From: a virus
Direction: 5' to 3' (one strand)
DNA: 20,823 bases
Virus record (IMG/VR): IMGVR_UViG_3300032073_003854
Coordinates: 1-20,823 of that record
In this document: in pieces, positions 1 to 6,119 of the stretch
Numbering within the stretch: the first letter of the stretch is position 1
Layout of the letters: the number at the start of each line of letters is the position of its first letter
Position numbers and translations under genes: made by a program
The notes under the pieces: generated by a model
Seen by the model: only the letters and a program-made list of their open reading frames with translations
Databases searched by the model: none
Told to the model about the DNA's origin: nothing

Positions 1-2
1 CA

Positions 3-1379
3 CAAGCAGAAATAAATCGTTTACTAGAAATGAGCCACGAGATGTTCAAACACGTTGTGGCACTTAACACTTATACTGAACCTTTTTTAAGTTTAAAAAG
101 TAATGACCAACGAGCAATCATTGAACAGCTTTTGGGTATTACACTTCTAAGTGAAAAAGCAGAAAAACTTAAAGAAGAAATGAAAATTAATCGCGATAGA
201 GCAAAAGAAGAAGAATATCGAATACAGGGTGTTGAAAGAGCAAACGAACATATTAAAGAACAAATTGAAAAGCTAAAGCGTAGTAGTAAACTTTGGGAAG
301 ATAAAAAAGATGAAGATATACAAAAGCTACAAAAAGCAATTATTGATTTAGGTGATGTTGATATCGACAAAGAATTAGAGCAACACACCTTACTAGCTGA
401 GTGGAACGAACAACAGTCACAAATCAATTCAGCTAACTCTTGGATAGAGAGTATTACAAGTGACAATAACAAAAATGACAAACACAAAGAGAAATTAACA
501 GAAGAAATAAAACTACTCGAAGAGCATAAGTGTCATGCTTGTGGACAAGAAATACACGATAACAAGCAAGAAGAAATAATCAAGAGTAAGCAAGAACAAG
601 TAAAAGGCATCGAAGAACATTTACTAGCTAACAAAGAGAAATTTACAGAATACTCTGAAATACTAAAAACAGTTGGCGAACTAGGTGATAAGCCTGAAAC
701 ATTTTATCCTAGTATTACTGAAGCACACAATCACAAGACTACTTTAACTACTTTAGAGAATGAGCTTTCTAATAAAACAGCAGAAGAGAATTCTTATCTA
801 GAACAAATTAAAGAAATGGAAGAAAATGGAATACAGGAAATTAACTTTGATGAATTAAACAACTTAAACTTTAAAAAAGAACATCAAGAGTTCTTACAGA
901 AGCTTTTAACAAGCAAAGATAGTTTTGTTCGTAAACGTATTATTGAACAAAATTTAGCGTTCTTAAATAAACGTTTAACATACTATCTAAACACTATTGG
1001 ACTACCACATAAAGTAGTATTTCAAAACGATTTATCAATTGAGATCACCGAGTTAGGTCGAGATCTCGACTTTGATAACTTATCCAGAGGCGAAAGGAAT
1101 AGACTAATTTTATCATTAAGTTGGTCATTCCGCGATGTTTGGGAAAACTTATACCAACCTATTAACTTGTTGTTTATCGATGAGTTAGTTGACTCAGGCA
1201 TGGACGCCTCTGGTGTTGAAAGTTCTCTAGCTGTACTAAAAAAGATGTCTAGAGATAGAAAGAAAAGCATATGGCTCATTTCACATAGAGATGAACTAGC
1301 AGGGCGAGTGAATAATGTTTTAACAGTACAGAAAGAAAACGGATTTACAAGCTATAATAATGACGTAAAATTAACCTAA
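3..1379 (+). CDS. gp46: Recombination endonuclease subunit gp46 (Rad50/SbcC-like), 5' partial
   Basis: ATPase subunit of the T4-type gp46/gp47 nuclease (Rad50/Mre11, SbcC/SbcD family), which resects DNA ends for recombination-dependent replication. The frame is open to the window edge, so the N-terminal Walker A part lies upstream; the first internal Met is at base 30. Counting from that Met, long charged coiled coils flank a zinc-hook motif CHAC (C168, C171). The C-terminal half-ATPase shows a signature motif LSRGERNR (about 350), a Walker B strand INLLFIDEL (about 380) and an H-loop LISHRDE (about 420). Family knowledge: two hooks join through zinc and the ABC heads pair. It ends 10 nt before the ProX-like gene, with an AGGAG site between, so the two are probably co-transcribed. 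The family call is firm; the gp46 name rests on phage context. Confidence 0.92.
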   Translation, partial: QAEINRLLEMSHEMFKHVVALNTYTEPFLSLKSNDQRAIIEQLLGITLLSEKAEKLKEEMKINRDRAKEEEYRIQGVERANEHIKEQIEKLKRSSKLWEDKKDEDIQKLQKAIIDLGDVDIDKELEQHTLLAEWNEQQSQINSANSWIESITSDNNKNDKHKEKLTEEIKLLEEHKCHACGQEIHDNKQEEIIKSKQEQVKGIEEHLLANKEKFTEYSEILKTVGELGDKPETFYPSITEAHNHKTTLTTLENELSNKTAEENSYLEQIKEMEENGIQEINFDELNNLNFKKEHQEFLQKLLTSKDSFVRKRIIEQNLAFLNKRLTYYLNTIGLPHKVVFQNDLSIEITELGRDLDFDNLSRGERNRLILSLSWSFRDVWENLYQPINLLFIDELVDSGMDASGVESSLAVLKKMSRDRKKSIWLISHRDELAGRVNNVLTVQKENGFTSYNNDVKLT

Positions 1380-1389
1380 AGGAGATTAA

Positions 1390-2391
1390 ATGAAACGTTT
1401 GTTAACAATCGTGAGTTTACTCATGCTGATGTCATTTTCAGCTAAAGCTGATGACATTAAAATTGCTGAGTTAAATTGGCAATCGGGATCTATGATAGCC
1501 AACATAGATGCTTATATATTAAAACACGGCTATGGACACAACGTTGAAATTGTTCCAGGTGGTATTGACGCTACTATTCAATCAATGATGGCAACAGGCG
1601 AACCTAATATTTTTGGAGAAGCTTGGACATCATTATTAGGCGATGGTGCTAAAGATTATATTAACAGAGGATTACTTATTCTAGTTCGAGATGAAGTTGT
1701 AGTAGGAGCAGGTGAAGGGTTTTATATCCCAGACTATATTGCTTTAGAATACGGCTTTACAACAATTGAACAAGTATTAGAAAGACCAGATTTATTTCCA
1801 CATCCAGAAGATCCTTCAAAGGGTGGAATTGTAATTTGTCCAGAAGGTTGGAGTTGTTTAAAACATAACAACAATCTGTTTAGAGCTTTTGATATGGAAG
1901 CTAAAGGCTGGAAAACTATTGACCCAGGTTCAGGTACAGGATTAAATTCTGCTTGGGAAGGTGCTGTAGCAAAAGAGCAACCTTTTGTAGGATACTATTG
2001 GGAGCCTACTTCGTTTGTAGGTAAGCTAGGTTTAATTAAACTAGATGCTGATGTAGGTTATGCTGGTGACGATAACTGGACTAACTGTATTTCTTTGTCA
2101 GTAGAAGAATGTGAAAACCCACAACCGTCTGCTTGGCCAACTTCAGCAACAGGTACTATTATAACACCAAGCATTCAATTAAACAAAGGCGTAGTTGATT
2201 ATCTTTCTAAAAGATCAATTGACGGTAAAATAGTTACAGCTATGCTTGTATGGTTTGATGATAATCAAGCAACAGCAGAAGAGGCCGCGATAGAGTTTTT
2301 AAAACAATATCCTCTACTTTGGTCTAAATGGGTTACACCTGACGTAGCAGAAAAACTTACTACTGAACTAACAAAAGATTTGTTGGATTAA
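1390..2391 (+). CDS. proX: Glycine betaine/proline-betaine ABC transporter substrate-binding protein (ProX/OpuAC-like)
   Basis: Periplasmic binding protein that would capture glycine betaine or a related compatible solute for ABC import. The first 20 residues form a Sec signal peptide (MKR start, hydrophobic core, cleavage after AKA). The mature part has OpuAC-type motifs GEAW, CPEGWSC and GYYWEP. W79, W154 and W204 have nearly the spacing I recall for the E. coli ProX tryptophan cage (W65, W140, W188), and C150/C156 flank W154 as the E. coli disulfide pair flanks W140, so the ligand pocket looks intact. The full-length 333 residues match the family. An AGGAG site precedes the ATG, only 10 nt after gp46. 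ProW follows after 4 nt. A transporter gene in a phage replication operon is best read as host-derived auxiliary metabolism. The ligand could also be proline betaine, choline or another quaternary amine. Confidence 0.9.
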   Translation: MKRLLTIVSLLMLMSFSAKADDIKIAELNWQSGSMIANIDAYILKHGYGHNVEIVPGGIDATIQSMMATGEPNIFGEAWTSLLGDGAKDYINRGLLILVRDEVVVGAGEGFYIPDYIALEYGFTTIEQVLERPDLFPHPEDPSKGGIVICPEGWSCLKHNNNLFRAFDMEAKGWKTIDPGSGTGLNSAWEGAVAKEQPFVGYYWEPTSFVGKLGLIKLDADVGYAGDDNWTNCISLSVEECENPQPSAWPTSATGTIITPSIQLNKGVVDYLSKRSIDGKIVTAMLVWFDDNQATAEEAAIEFLKQYPLLWSKWVTPDVAEKLTTELTKDLLD

Positions 2392-2395
2392 GAAT

Positions 2396-3271
2396 GTGAG
2401 CTTTCCGTCATTAGACAAGCAAACTATTACAGCTTTAAAAAAGTCTATTGATGCGACCTTTAGGGAATTTGCTAGTAATTGGGGAGAGTGGTTTACTGAA
2501 TTACTTTCCCCACTTCACTGGTTACTAATTCATTTTGAAAAGTTATTACTTGTTACACCTTGGTATGTATTTTTAGGCTTAACAAGTTTATTAATTTGGA
2601 AACTTACTACCAGTTGGAAAATAGTACTAGGATTTTTATCTAGTTTTACTCTAATTGGTTTAGTAGGTATGTGGGACGACACAATGAGGACACTTGCCAT
2701 TGTTGTTATCTCCACATTTGTTTGTATTGTAATTGGTATACCTGTAGGTATATTAATGTCTAAAAAGGAAACAGCAAAAAAGATTATGTTACCTATACTA
2801 GACTTAATGCAGACTATTCCAAGTTTTGTATATCTAATTCCTGTTATAATGTTATTTGGACTTGGCAAAGTTCCTGGCTTAATTGCTATATGTTTCTTTG
2901 CTATACCACCAGTGATTAGATTTACAAACCTTGGTCTTCGAGAAATAGATAAAGACTTAACTGAAACAGCACACGCTTTAGGATTAAAACCTAGACATAT
3001 ATTATTATTTGTAGAGTTACCTTTAGCAAGAAGTGTTATACTAGGAGGTGTAAACCAAACTGTAATGATGTCATTAGCAATGGTTGTTATTGCTTCAATG
3101 ATAGGTGTACGTGGTTTAGGCTCTCAAGTTATGAATGCTGTTGGTAACGGATATCTAGGTTTGGGTGTTATTAGCGGGTTGTCAATTGTTGCTTTAGCAA
3201 TAGTCATTGATAGGACTATTCAAGCATATAGTAACAAGAAAGACTGGCGTAATAAGACAGGAAATAACTAA
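2396..3271 (+). CDS. proW: Glycine betaine ABC transporter permease (ProW/OpuAB-like)
   Basis: Inner-membrane permease that would partner the upstream binding protein. The 291 residues start with an amphipathic region and early membrane segments (about 50-95), followed by the BPD_transp_1 core (about 95-275) with several hydrophobic helices. The ABC-coupling EAA loop is visible as ETAHALGLKPRHILLFVELP (about 190-209), the contact site for the ATPase. The start is GTG at 2396, 4 nt after the ProX stop; the overlapping ATG at 2394 is closed at once by TGA. No strong Shine-Dalgarno is visible, so translation is probably coupled to proX. No ATPase (ProV/OpuAA) gene is present in the window, and the next gene is unrelated. 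The permease would therefore need a host ATPase or one encoded elsewhere in the phage. Confidence 0.9.
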   Translation: MSFPSLDKQTITALKKSIDATFREFASNWGEWFTELLSPLHWLLIHFEKLLLVTPWYVFLGLTSLLIWKLTTSWKIVLGFLSSFTLIGLVGMWDDTMRTLAIVVISTFVCIVIGIPVGILMSKKETAKKIMLPILDLMQTIPSFVYLIPVIMLFGLGKVPGLIAICFFAIPPVIRFTNLGLREIDKDLTETAHALGLKPRHILLFVELPLARSVILGGVNQTVMMSLAMVVIASMIGVRGLGSQVMNAVGNGYLGLGVISGLSIVALAIVIDRTIQAYSNKKDWRNKTGNN

Positions 3272-3304
3272 ATTTCCAGAACTAGACATATATAGTTCAG
3301 AAAT
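3272..3304 (+). terminator. Hairpin directly after proW
   Basis: ATTTC (3272-3276) pairs with GAAAT (3300-3304), and GAACTA (3279-3284) pairs with TAGTTC (3293-3298), around an 8-nt loop and a small internal loop. It begins on the base after the proW stop. No T-run follows, so it is a weak terminator at best; it could protect the 3' end of the mRNA. Confidence 0.35.
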
Positions 3305-3306
3305 CG

Positions 3307-3328
3307 CTGTTTAAGATACCTTAGACAG
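3307..3328 (+). other. 9-bp stem-loop in the proW / histone-like spacer
   Basis: CTGTTTAAG (3307-3315) pairs with CTTAGACAG (3320-3328) with one G-U pair and an ATAC tetraloop. No T-tract follows. It is the second of three consecutive hairpins in this 106-nt spacer and may be an RNA processing or stability element. Confidence 0.4.
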
Positions 3329-3341
3329 TAAATATTAGGAC

Positions 3342-3360
3342 AAAGCTGATTTACAGCTTT
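3342..3360 (+). promoter_or_regulatory. 5'-leader hairpin before the histone-like gene
   Basis: AAAGCTG (3342-3348) pairs perfectly with CAGCTTT (3354-3360) around ATTTA. A late-promoter-like GTAAATA lies at 3328-3334, which would place the transcript start near 3340, just before this stem. An AAAGGAG ribosome site follows, then the ATG at 3378. Confidence 0.4.
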
Positions 3361-3377
3361 ATACAAAGGAGAAAGTA

Positions 3378-3557
3378 ATGTCAACATTACATGAACAAAT
3401 TAAAGAAGCATACGAAAACTACCTAGCAGAAGCTGACAAGTTCGACGATAAAGGGAACAAAGCCGCGGCTACTAGAGCTCGTAAGGCACTTGGTGATATG
3501 GGCAAACTTGCTAAATCACGTAGAGCTGAAATTCAAGAAAAAAAGAACTCTATGTAA
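3378..3557 (+). CDS. Small basic histone-H1-like (Hc1-type) protein
   Basis: 59 residues. The start is fixed by a strong AAAGGAG site 8 nt before the ATG. The N-terminal half is an acidic/neutral helix (LHEQIKEAYENYLAEADKF). The C-terminal half is rich in Lys, Arg and Ala (NKAAATRARKALGDMGKLAK), resembling the Hc1/histone-H1-like small proteins common in T4-like marine phages. A role in nucleic-acid binding or nucleoid compaction is plausible but inferred; no enzymatic motif is present. It stands between hairpin-rich spacers and is probably its own transcription unit. Its TAA stop lies in the loop of the terminator-like hairpin at 3542-3569. A generic small helical phage protein is the alternative. 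Confidence 0.7.
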   Translation: MSTLHEQIKEAYENYLAEADKFDDKGNKAAATRARKALGDMGKLAKSRRAEIQEKKNSM

Positions 3558-3569
3558 TTAGAGTTCTTT
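3542..3569 (+). terminator. Perfect 11-bp hairpin enclosing the histone-like stop codon
   Basis: AAAGAACTCTA (3542-3552) is the exact reverse complement of TAGAGTTCTTT (3559-3569), with loop TGTAAT containing the TAA stop. The 3' arm ends in CTTTCTT, a short pyrimidine tract, so it may act as an intrinsic terminator. It overlaps a 20-bp palindrome at 3564-3583. Confidence 0.55.
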
Positions 3570-3583
3570 CTTATAAGAAAGAA
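3564..3583. repeat. Perfect 20-bp palindrome
   Basis: The sequence centred on TTA/TAA at 3573/3574 (arms TTCTTTCTTA and TAAGAAAGAA) is an exact palindrome. Its left arm is shared with the preceding hairpin, so the two RNA folds are mutually exclusive. It sits 8 nt before the nuclease start codon and could be a protein-binding operator or a second hairpin. Confidence 0.6.
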
Positions 3584-3591
3584 AAAGAATA

Positions 3592-4104
3592 ATGCCAAGC
3601 CCACAAAAAGCAAAAGGATCAGCCTGGGAAAGAGATGTTGCAAAGTTTCTTACCGGCTTATACGGTGAAACTTTTATACGAGCACCTGGATCAGGTGCTT
3701 ATGTGGGCGGCACAAATAAAGTAAGAAAAGAAATACTACACGAAGGCCAAGTACGGGCTTTCAAAGGAGACATTGTTCCAGGACAAAGTTTTCCTAAATT
3801 TAATGCTGAATGTAAAAGTTATAAAGCATTTCCTTTCCATAGGTTAGTACAACCTTATCCTATTCCTCAATTAGAAGAATGGATATCACAACTTATGGAC
3901 GTGGCAGACATAGGCGACTTCAATATACTAATAATGAAATTCAATCAAATAGGCAAATTCATTGCTATAGAATCTAAGCACAAATCAAAATCAAAAAACT
4001 ACATAGACTACTGGTCAAACACTACAGGCTCCAATTGGCGAATAAGCGATTACGAAGAATTCTTCACTAGAAATTCAGATTTAGTGAAATCACTTTGTGC
4101 TTAA
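3592..4104 (+). CDS. PD-(D/E)xK nuclease, Holliday-junction-resolvase-like
   Basis: 170 residues with the pattern of an archaeal Hjc-type or related PD-(D/E)xK endonuclease: E13 in KGSAWERDVAKFL, a GSGA segment (about 33-36), GD60, then E73-x-K75 in NAECKSYK. The D60 to E73 spacing of 13 and the ExK pair match the Hjc active site as I recall it. A role in resolving recombination or packaging intermediates, replacing T4 endonuclease VII, is plausible with gp46 nearby. The ATG at 3592 has only a weak purine-rich upstream tract (AAGAAAAAGAA). The gene follows a terminator-like hairpin and a 20-bp palindrome, and precedes candidate ncRNA A. A free-standing homing-type nuclease is an alternative given the adjacent structured RNA, but no HNH or GIY-YIG motif is present. 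Confidence 0.65.
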   Translation: MPSPQKAKGSAWERDVAKFLTGLYGETFIRAPGSGAYVGGTNKVRKEILHEGQVRAFKGDIVPGQSFPKFNAECKSYKAFPFHRLVQPYPIPQLEEWISQLMDVADIGDFNILIMKFNQIGKFIAIESKHKSKSKNYIDYWSNTTGSNWRISDYEEFFTRNSDLVKSLCA

Positions 4105-4148
4105 CATAACATACTAATAACAACTTAACGAACAACTATATAGCTACT

Positions 4149-4465
4149 CCGCAAATATGCCCTTGAGGGTACAGACACCTGTACTCAGAACTGGGTTGTA
4201 GCAAGTGAAGGCCATTATACTTAAAGGCTAAAAGATGGTGCTCTGTAGAACAGATACAACACCGACATTTAAACATTCGACGTTCTGGGTGAATAAATGT
4301 TCCGAGACTTATGTGAAGCTGAAGTAGGGGGTTAGCGGGTTTCCGCCTCCGTTAGTAGAAATACTAAATCTTCTTAGACGTTGTGGGTGACTACTCAGAT
4401 GATGACAGTCCACTTTTACTTCACCCCATAGCGGGTGAAGTATGGGCAAAATATCTAGATGATAA
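4149..4465 (+). ncRNA. Candidate structured ncRNA A (unknown class)
   Basis: No convincing gene occupies this stretch, but it is dense in stem-loops: GGGTACAG/CTGTACTC (4167-4186), GTTGTA/TACAAC (4195-4200 with 4255-4260) enclosing TCTGT-AGA-ACAGA (4242-4254), ACATTTA/TAAATGT (4265-4271 with 4294-4300), GCGG-GTTT-CCGC (4335-4346), TTAGTA-GAAA-TACTAA (4352-4367), GTGG..GACT/AGTCCAC (4383-4413) and ACTTCACCC/GGGTGAAGT (4418-4441). TGCCC (4158-4162) can pair with GGGCA (4444-4448) to close the whole element. It is visibly richer in G+C than flanking DNA. A TATATA box at 4137-4142 could set the 5' end, but no good -35 is visible. Ends are approximate. I see no tRNA, tmRNA, RNase P or group I intron signature. 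Confidence 0.55.
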
Positions 4466-4507
4466 CGAAGTAAGATGTAAATCATTTGTGAGTGAAAACG
4501 AACAAAT

Positions 4508-4526
4508 AAATCAACGAAGTTGATTT
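4508..4526. terminator. Hairpin between ncRNA A and the minus-strand genes
   Basis: AAATCAAC (4508-4515) and GTTGATTT (4519-4526) form a perfect 8-bp stem with a 3-nt loop. Read on the minus strand it is followed by a T-rich stretch (ATTTGTT), so it may terminate the leftward gp26 unit; on the plus strand it could end ncRNA A. Confidence 0.45.
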
Positions 4527-4630
4527 CAATAACGTTGTTAATAATAAATGAATAGTTCTAACTTTTCAAGAACATTATCCAATGTGTACAATCATCACAC
4601 GGATCATCTACATCATTTAAAAACTCAAAG

Positions 4631-4819
4631 TTAGTGTAAGTCCGGGTCTCTTCCGAAGCCTGATTTAACTGATGACTCTTTGACTTCAACAACTTCTATC
4701 TCAATGTGCGGATTATTAAGTCGCTCCATTTCTACGACTTGCTGTGCTTCTTCTTCAGAATAAACAACACCTAAGACTTTATTAGTAGACTTCTCTACTA
4801 TATTAAATCTAGTATACAT
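4631..4819 (-). CDS. Small hypothetical protein (62 aa)
   Basis: I do not recognise the family. The product begins MYTRFNIVEKSTNKVLGVVYSE, a beta-strand-like segment, followed by a helix-prone EEEAQQVVEMERLN and a Val/Glu-rich strand (IEIEVVEVKES). There are no membrane segments or Cys. It is third in the leftward gp26/gp51-like group, 60 nt after the previous stop. A CTAAATA late-promoter box on the minus strand (4827-4833) is only 7 nt upstream of the ATG and no Shine-Dalgarno is visible, so a nearly leaderless transcript is possible. A second frame overlaps its 3' end and stays open to 4558, ending with a plausible-looking Cys-containing peptide; a frameshifted longer product cannot be excluded. 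Confidence 0.5.
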   Translation of the reverse strand: MYTRFNIVEKSTNKVLGVVYSEEEAQQVVEMERLNNPHIEIEVVEVKESSVKSGFGRDPDLH

Positions 4820-4826
4820 ATAGAGT

Positions 4827-4833
4827 TATTTAG
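4827..4833 (-). promoter_or_regulatory. Late promoter box CTAAATA (minus strand)
   Basis: On the minus strand the sequence reads CTAAATA, the variant late box of T4-like marine phages. With T4 spacing the start would fall at about 4821, 2 nt before the ATG of the 62-aa gene. Confidence 0.4.
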
Positions 4834-4879
4834 GTGTGTGGTAAAAGTTATTAAACAGTCAGATTTGGTTCTATGTAGG

Positions 4880-5098
4880 TTACAGTAAAGGAAGTTTTGT
4901 TTCGTTAACGTTTTTAATGTTTTGTTTAATAATTTCAGCTATTTGAGTTCGTTCACTAGGAGATAACATCGAGGCTTCGCTATAAGAGATACCGCCTCTC
5001 ATATACCAACTGATCTCCAACAACTCTTTCTGTAGGGCTTTTGACTCGTTATCAAATTGTTGGAGCAACTTGACAACGTCTTCATTGCCTAGTGCCAA
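4880..5098 (-). CDS. gp51: Baseplate hub assembly protein, gp51-like
   Basis: 72 residues: a helical N-terminus (VVKLLQQFDNESKALQKELLEIS), then WYMRGGISYSEASMLSPSERTQIAEIIKQN, which resembles the WYMRGG(V/I)SY..A..LS..ER pattern of small proteins encoded next to gp26 in T4-like marine phages. In T4, gene 51 (hub assembly catalyst) lies immediately after gene 26 on the same strand, and the same order is seen here: it starts 5 nt after the gp26 stop. T4 gp51 is about 249 residues, so this would be a much shorter version; the name rests mainly on gene order and the recalled motif. It probably helps baseplate hub assembly without being a virion part. A small tail-assembly chaperone is the alternative. 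Confidence 0.6.
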   Translation of the reverse strand: MALGNEDVVKLLQQFDNESKALQKELLEISWYMRGGISYSEASMLSPSERTQIAEIIKQNIKNVNETKLPLL

Positions 5099-5103
5099 AA
5101 GCC

Positions 5104-6036
5104 TTACCCGAAAAAAGTTGAATTATCTATGGTAAAATTCTGTTCCCATTTGTTATCGCAAGGTGTATGTTTACCTTCAGTATCTGTTTCTCCAGCACAT
5201 TCAAATTGAATAGGCTTAACAGTAGTTGAGTCTTTAGTTCTTTCTAAATGACCTTTTATTTCAGTAAACGTTGCTCGATCTGCGTTAGCAACAAACTCAG
5301 CTATTTGCTCTCTATCAGTTACTTTAGTGCCATCGGGTAAGTTAATAGCCATAATAGTTTCTGATAAGATACCAACAGAATAAACTGTTAGTCTAACAAA
5401 AGCATCTCTAAATTTTTCAAGTCTTTCTTCTTCGCTAACTTCAGCATTAGAAACTGATTGAATCATACGTTGCTGTTCAAAACTTTTTAAAGCTTCTTTT
5501 GTAGCAGTTTCGTATGTTAATGGTCTAAACAGAATGTTTAACCCGTTAGCAATATCTAAATTTTCTTGAAAAATTGGATTAGAGGTTTGTTCAACAATAG
5601 TTCTTAGATCTAATTCAAAAGTATTTTCTGAATTACATTTTGGACAGACGCCTTTAATTTCAGTAGTCTCACCATATGTAGCAATTCGTATACTAATAAG
5701 AATTAAGTCAATATCCAAAGCTGAAAGTTTCCAAGCATTTTTAATGTTTGGACAACAACTTTGTATAACGTCAACTGTAGTAGCACCGTTCATTAATGAA
5801 TCAGGTGTTCTCATAAGTATTTCGTCTTTAGCTGTCATAGGGTATACTGGAATTTCTCCAGTTCCGCCTGGTAAATCTATTTCGTCTGGAGTATTGAATT
5901 TACCCTCACTTGGCAATTTTACATAGATAGCCGGTTTTCTGAAATATGCTTGTAGAGGATTTTTTGCTTCTACAGACTCTTTCCCTGTACTAATCGGTTC
6001 TAGTGTTGTTGCCATATTTGGTTTTTCATTTTCCAT
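5104..6036 (-). CDS. gp26: Baseplate hub subunit gp26
   Basis: 310 residues matching the T4 baseplate gp26 family (T4_baseplate, PF12322): KPAIYVKLPSEG (34-45), EIPVYPMTAKDEILMRTPDSLMNG (61-84) and the SCCPNIKNAW / LDIDLILISIRIATYG block (93-122). T4 gp26 is about 208 residues, so this one is longer. Two Cys pairs, C131-P-K-C134 and C280...C293, could bind zinc; that is inferred from spacing only. The start at 6036 is supported by a GGAG site about 9 nt upstream. A consensus late promoter TATAAATA on the minus strand (6085-6092) lies about 50 nt before it. The gene is transcribed away from the tape-measure gene, as T4 gene 26 is opposite to its plus-strand neighbours. It heads a three-gene leftward unit. 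Confidence 0.85.
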   Translation of the reverse strand: MENEKPNMATTLEPISTGKESVEAKNPLQAYFRKPAIYVKLPSEGKFNTPDEIDLPGGTGEIPVYPMTAKDEILMRTPDSLMNGATTVDVIQSCCPNIKNAWKLSALDIDLILISIRIATYGETTEIKGVCPKCNSENTFELDLRTIVEQTSNPIFQENLDIANGLNILFRPLTYETATKEALKSFEQQRMIQSVSNAEVSEEERLEKFRDAFVRLTVYSVGILSETIMAINLPDGTKVTDREQIAEFVANADRATFTEIKGHLERTKDSTTVKPIQFECAGETDTEGKHTPCDNKWEQNFTIDNSTFFG

Positions 6037-6049
6037 TGATTTTTCTCCG

Positions 6050-6056
6050 CTAAATA
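6050..6056 (+). promoter_or_regulatory. Possible late promoter box CTAAATA
   Basis: CTAAATA on the plus strand, about 64 nt before the tape-measure ATG. The same bases form one arm of a hairpin in the leftward gp26 leader (CTA.ATACA at 6050-6058 with TGTATTAG at 6069-6076), so the match may reflect that RNA structure instead. Confidence 0.35.
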
Positions 6057-6084
6057 CATTATAATAAGTGTATTAGTCTAACAG

Positions 6085-6092
6085 TATTTATA
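6085..6092 (-). promoter_or_regulatory. Consensus T4-type late promoter TATAAATA (minus strand)
   Basis: The plus strand reads TATTTATA, so the minus strand carries an exact TATAAATA. T4 spacing puts the start at about 6079, giving the gp26 mRNA a leader of about 43 nt that starts with an 8-bp hairpin (6076-6050). Confidence 0.7.
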
Positions 6093-6119
6093 TGACTATA
6101 TAATGGTGGTTTTAAGAAT

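Noticed and set aside
71-487. Long minus-strand frame inside gp46
   Set aside because: It is the complement of the Lys/Glu-rich coiled coil, giving a Ser/Phe/Leu-rich product without ribosome site; a shadow frame. The antisense frames inside the tape-measure, gp20, gp68-like, gp21 and fibre genes are of the same kind.
4156-4200. Fourteen-codon frame within ncRNA A
   Set aside because: ATG without a ribosome site and very short; it overlaps several stems of the RNA fold.
4141-4470. Group I intron, tmRNA or RNase P RNA for region A
   Set aside because: I could not find the conserved P/Q/R/S core strings of group I introns, a tRNA-like domain with T-loop and CCA, or RNase P signature strings. 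It also does not interrupt a recognisable gene.
4665-4685. Hammerhead-like core CTGATGA on the plus strand at 4669
   Set aside because: It lies inside the 62-aa minus gene and lacks a matching CGAAA segment and the three stems.
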